The notes beneath the pieces are model-generated. The model was not told the origin of the DNA. It saw only the letters and a program-made list of their open reading frames with translations, and did no database searches. A stretch of DNA of 64,000 nt from Chromatocurvus sp046260765. Its GTDB lineage: Bacteria; Pseudomonadota; Gammaproteobacteria; Pseudomonadales; Halieaceae. The DNA lies in assembly GCA_046260765.1 (NCBI GenBank), contig JBHEOO010000001.1, forward strand, positions 77,443 through 141,442. The letters run 5' to 3'. Positions 63,946 through 64,000 of the stretch are shown piece by piece; position 1 is the first letter of the stretch; every line of letters begins with the position of its first letter. The position numbers were made by a program, and so were the translations under genes.

Positions 63946-64000
63946 GGTGGATTGGCGGATTATCCGAACTGAAACGTGCCTACCGCGGCAGGGGGCTGGT

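Overview
The window looks like chromosomal DNA of a GC-rich (roughly 60 percent by eye) gammaproteobacterium, probably a free-living aquatic one. The evidence is the housekeeping set (MnmC, HrpA, DusA, MlaA, GltX, TerB), the ybhP-clsB-ybhN order known from enterics, an HsbR/HsbA-like partner-switch pair, and an FbpABC ferric transporter behind a Fur-like box. The genus cannot be fixed from the sequence. Genes are densely packed, often with ATGA or GTGA overlaps, and both strands are used in operon-sized blocks.

Layout. 1-9.7 kb: the 3' end of an unrecognised gene, a small acidic lipoprotein, threonine synthase, a membrane-anchored (VTT-domain) dihydrolipoamide-dehydrogenase-like flavoprotein, and an RND efflux adaptor plus pump. 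9.7-16.2 kb: an amino-acid catabolic block on the minus strand (serine/threonine dehydratase, fused E1 2-oxoacid dehydrogenase, ALDH7-type semialdehyde dehydrogenase, saccharopine/lysine-6-dehydrogenase family enzyme) with a divergent Lrp regulator. 16.2-24.6 kb: tRNA-Thr(CGT), a universal stress protein, a 22-bp perfect inverted repeat, a DSD1/D-threonine aldolase family enzyme with an exported M24 peptidase, an HMG-CoA reductase, a VOC protein and two multi-spanning membrane proteins. 24.6-28.0 kb: an accessory-looking locus with a GspG-like lipoprotein, an outer-membrane barrel, a small secreted peptide, a two-TM protein and an exported C39 cysteine peptidase. 28-43.4 kb: M16 protease, glutamine cyclotransferase, MnmC, HrpA, MlaA, a receiver-PP2C/STAS pair, TerB, transaldolase and DusA. 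43.4-54.3 kb: FbpABC, a formamidase-like hydrolase with kynureninase, GltX, SdaA, a DUF4345 protein and an APC permease.

54.5-57.2 kb is a decayed patch next to tRNA-Ala(GGC). It holds a truncated IS200-type transposase and a LigD gene whose central ligase domain is gone. 57.2-63.2 kb carries a CocE-type hydrolase, a UrcA-like exported protein and the ybhP-clsB-ybhN phospholipid operon. The window ends in a multiply broken GAPDH pseudogene beside an eight-copy TGCTG tandem repeat.

Functional themes: breakdown of lysine, threonine/serine and tryptophan feeds central metabolism; iron import is likely Fur-controlled; and several genes serve envelope lipid homeostasis (MlaA, ClsB, YbhN). The best candidate for an undescribed system is the C39 peptidase/outer-membrane barrel/small-peptide locus at 25.4-28.0 kb. 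It resembles a cut-down relative of functional-amyloid (Fap) or peptide-maturation loci, but it has no ABC exporter and no recognisable amyloid repeats.
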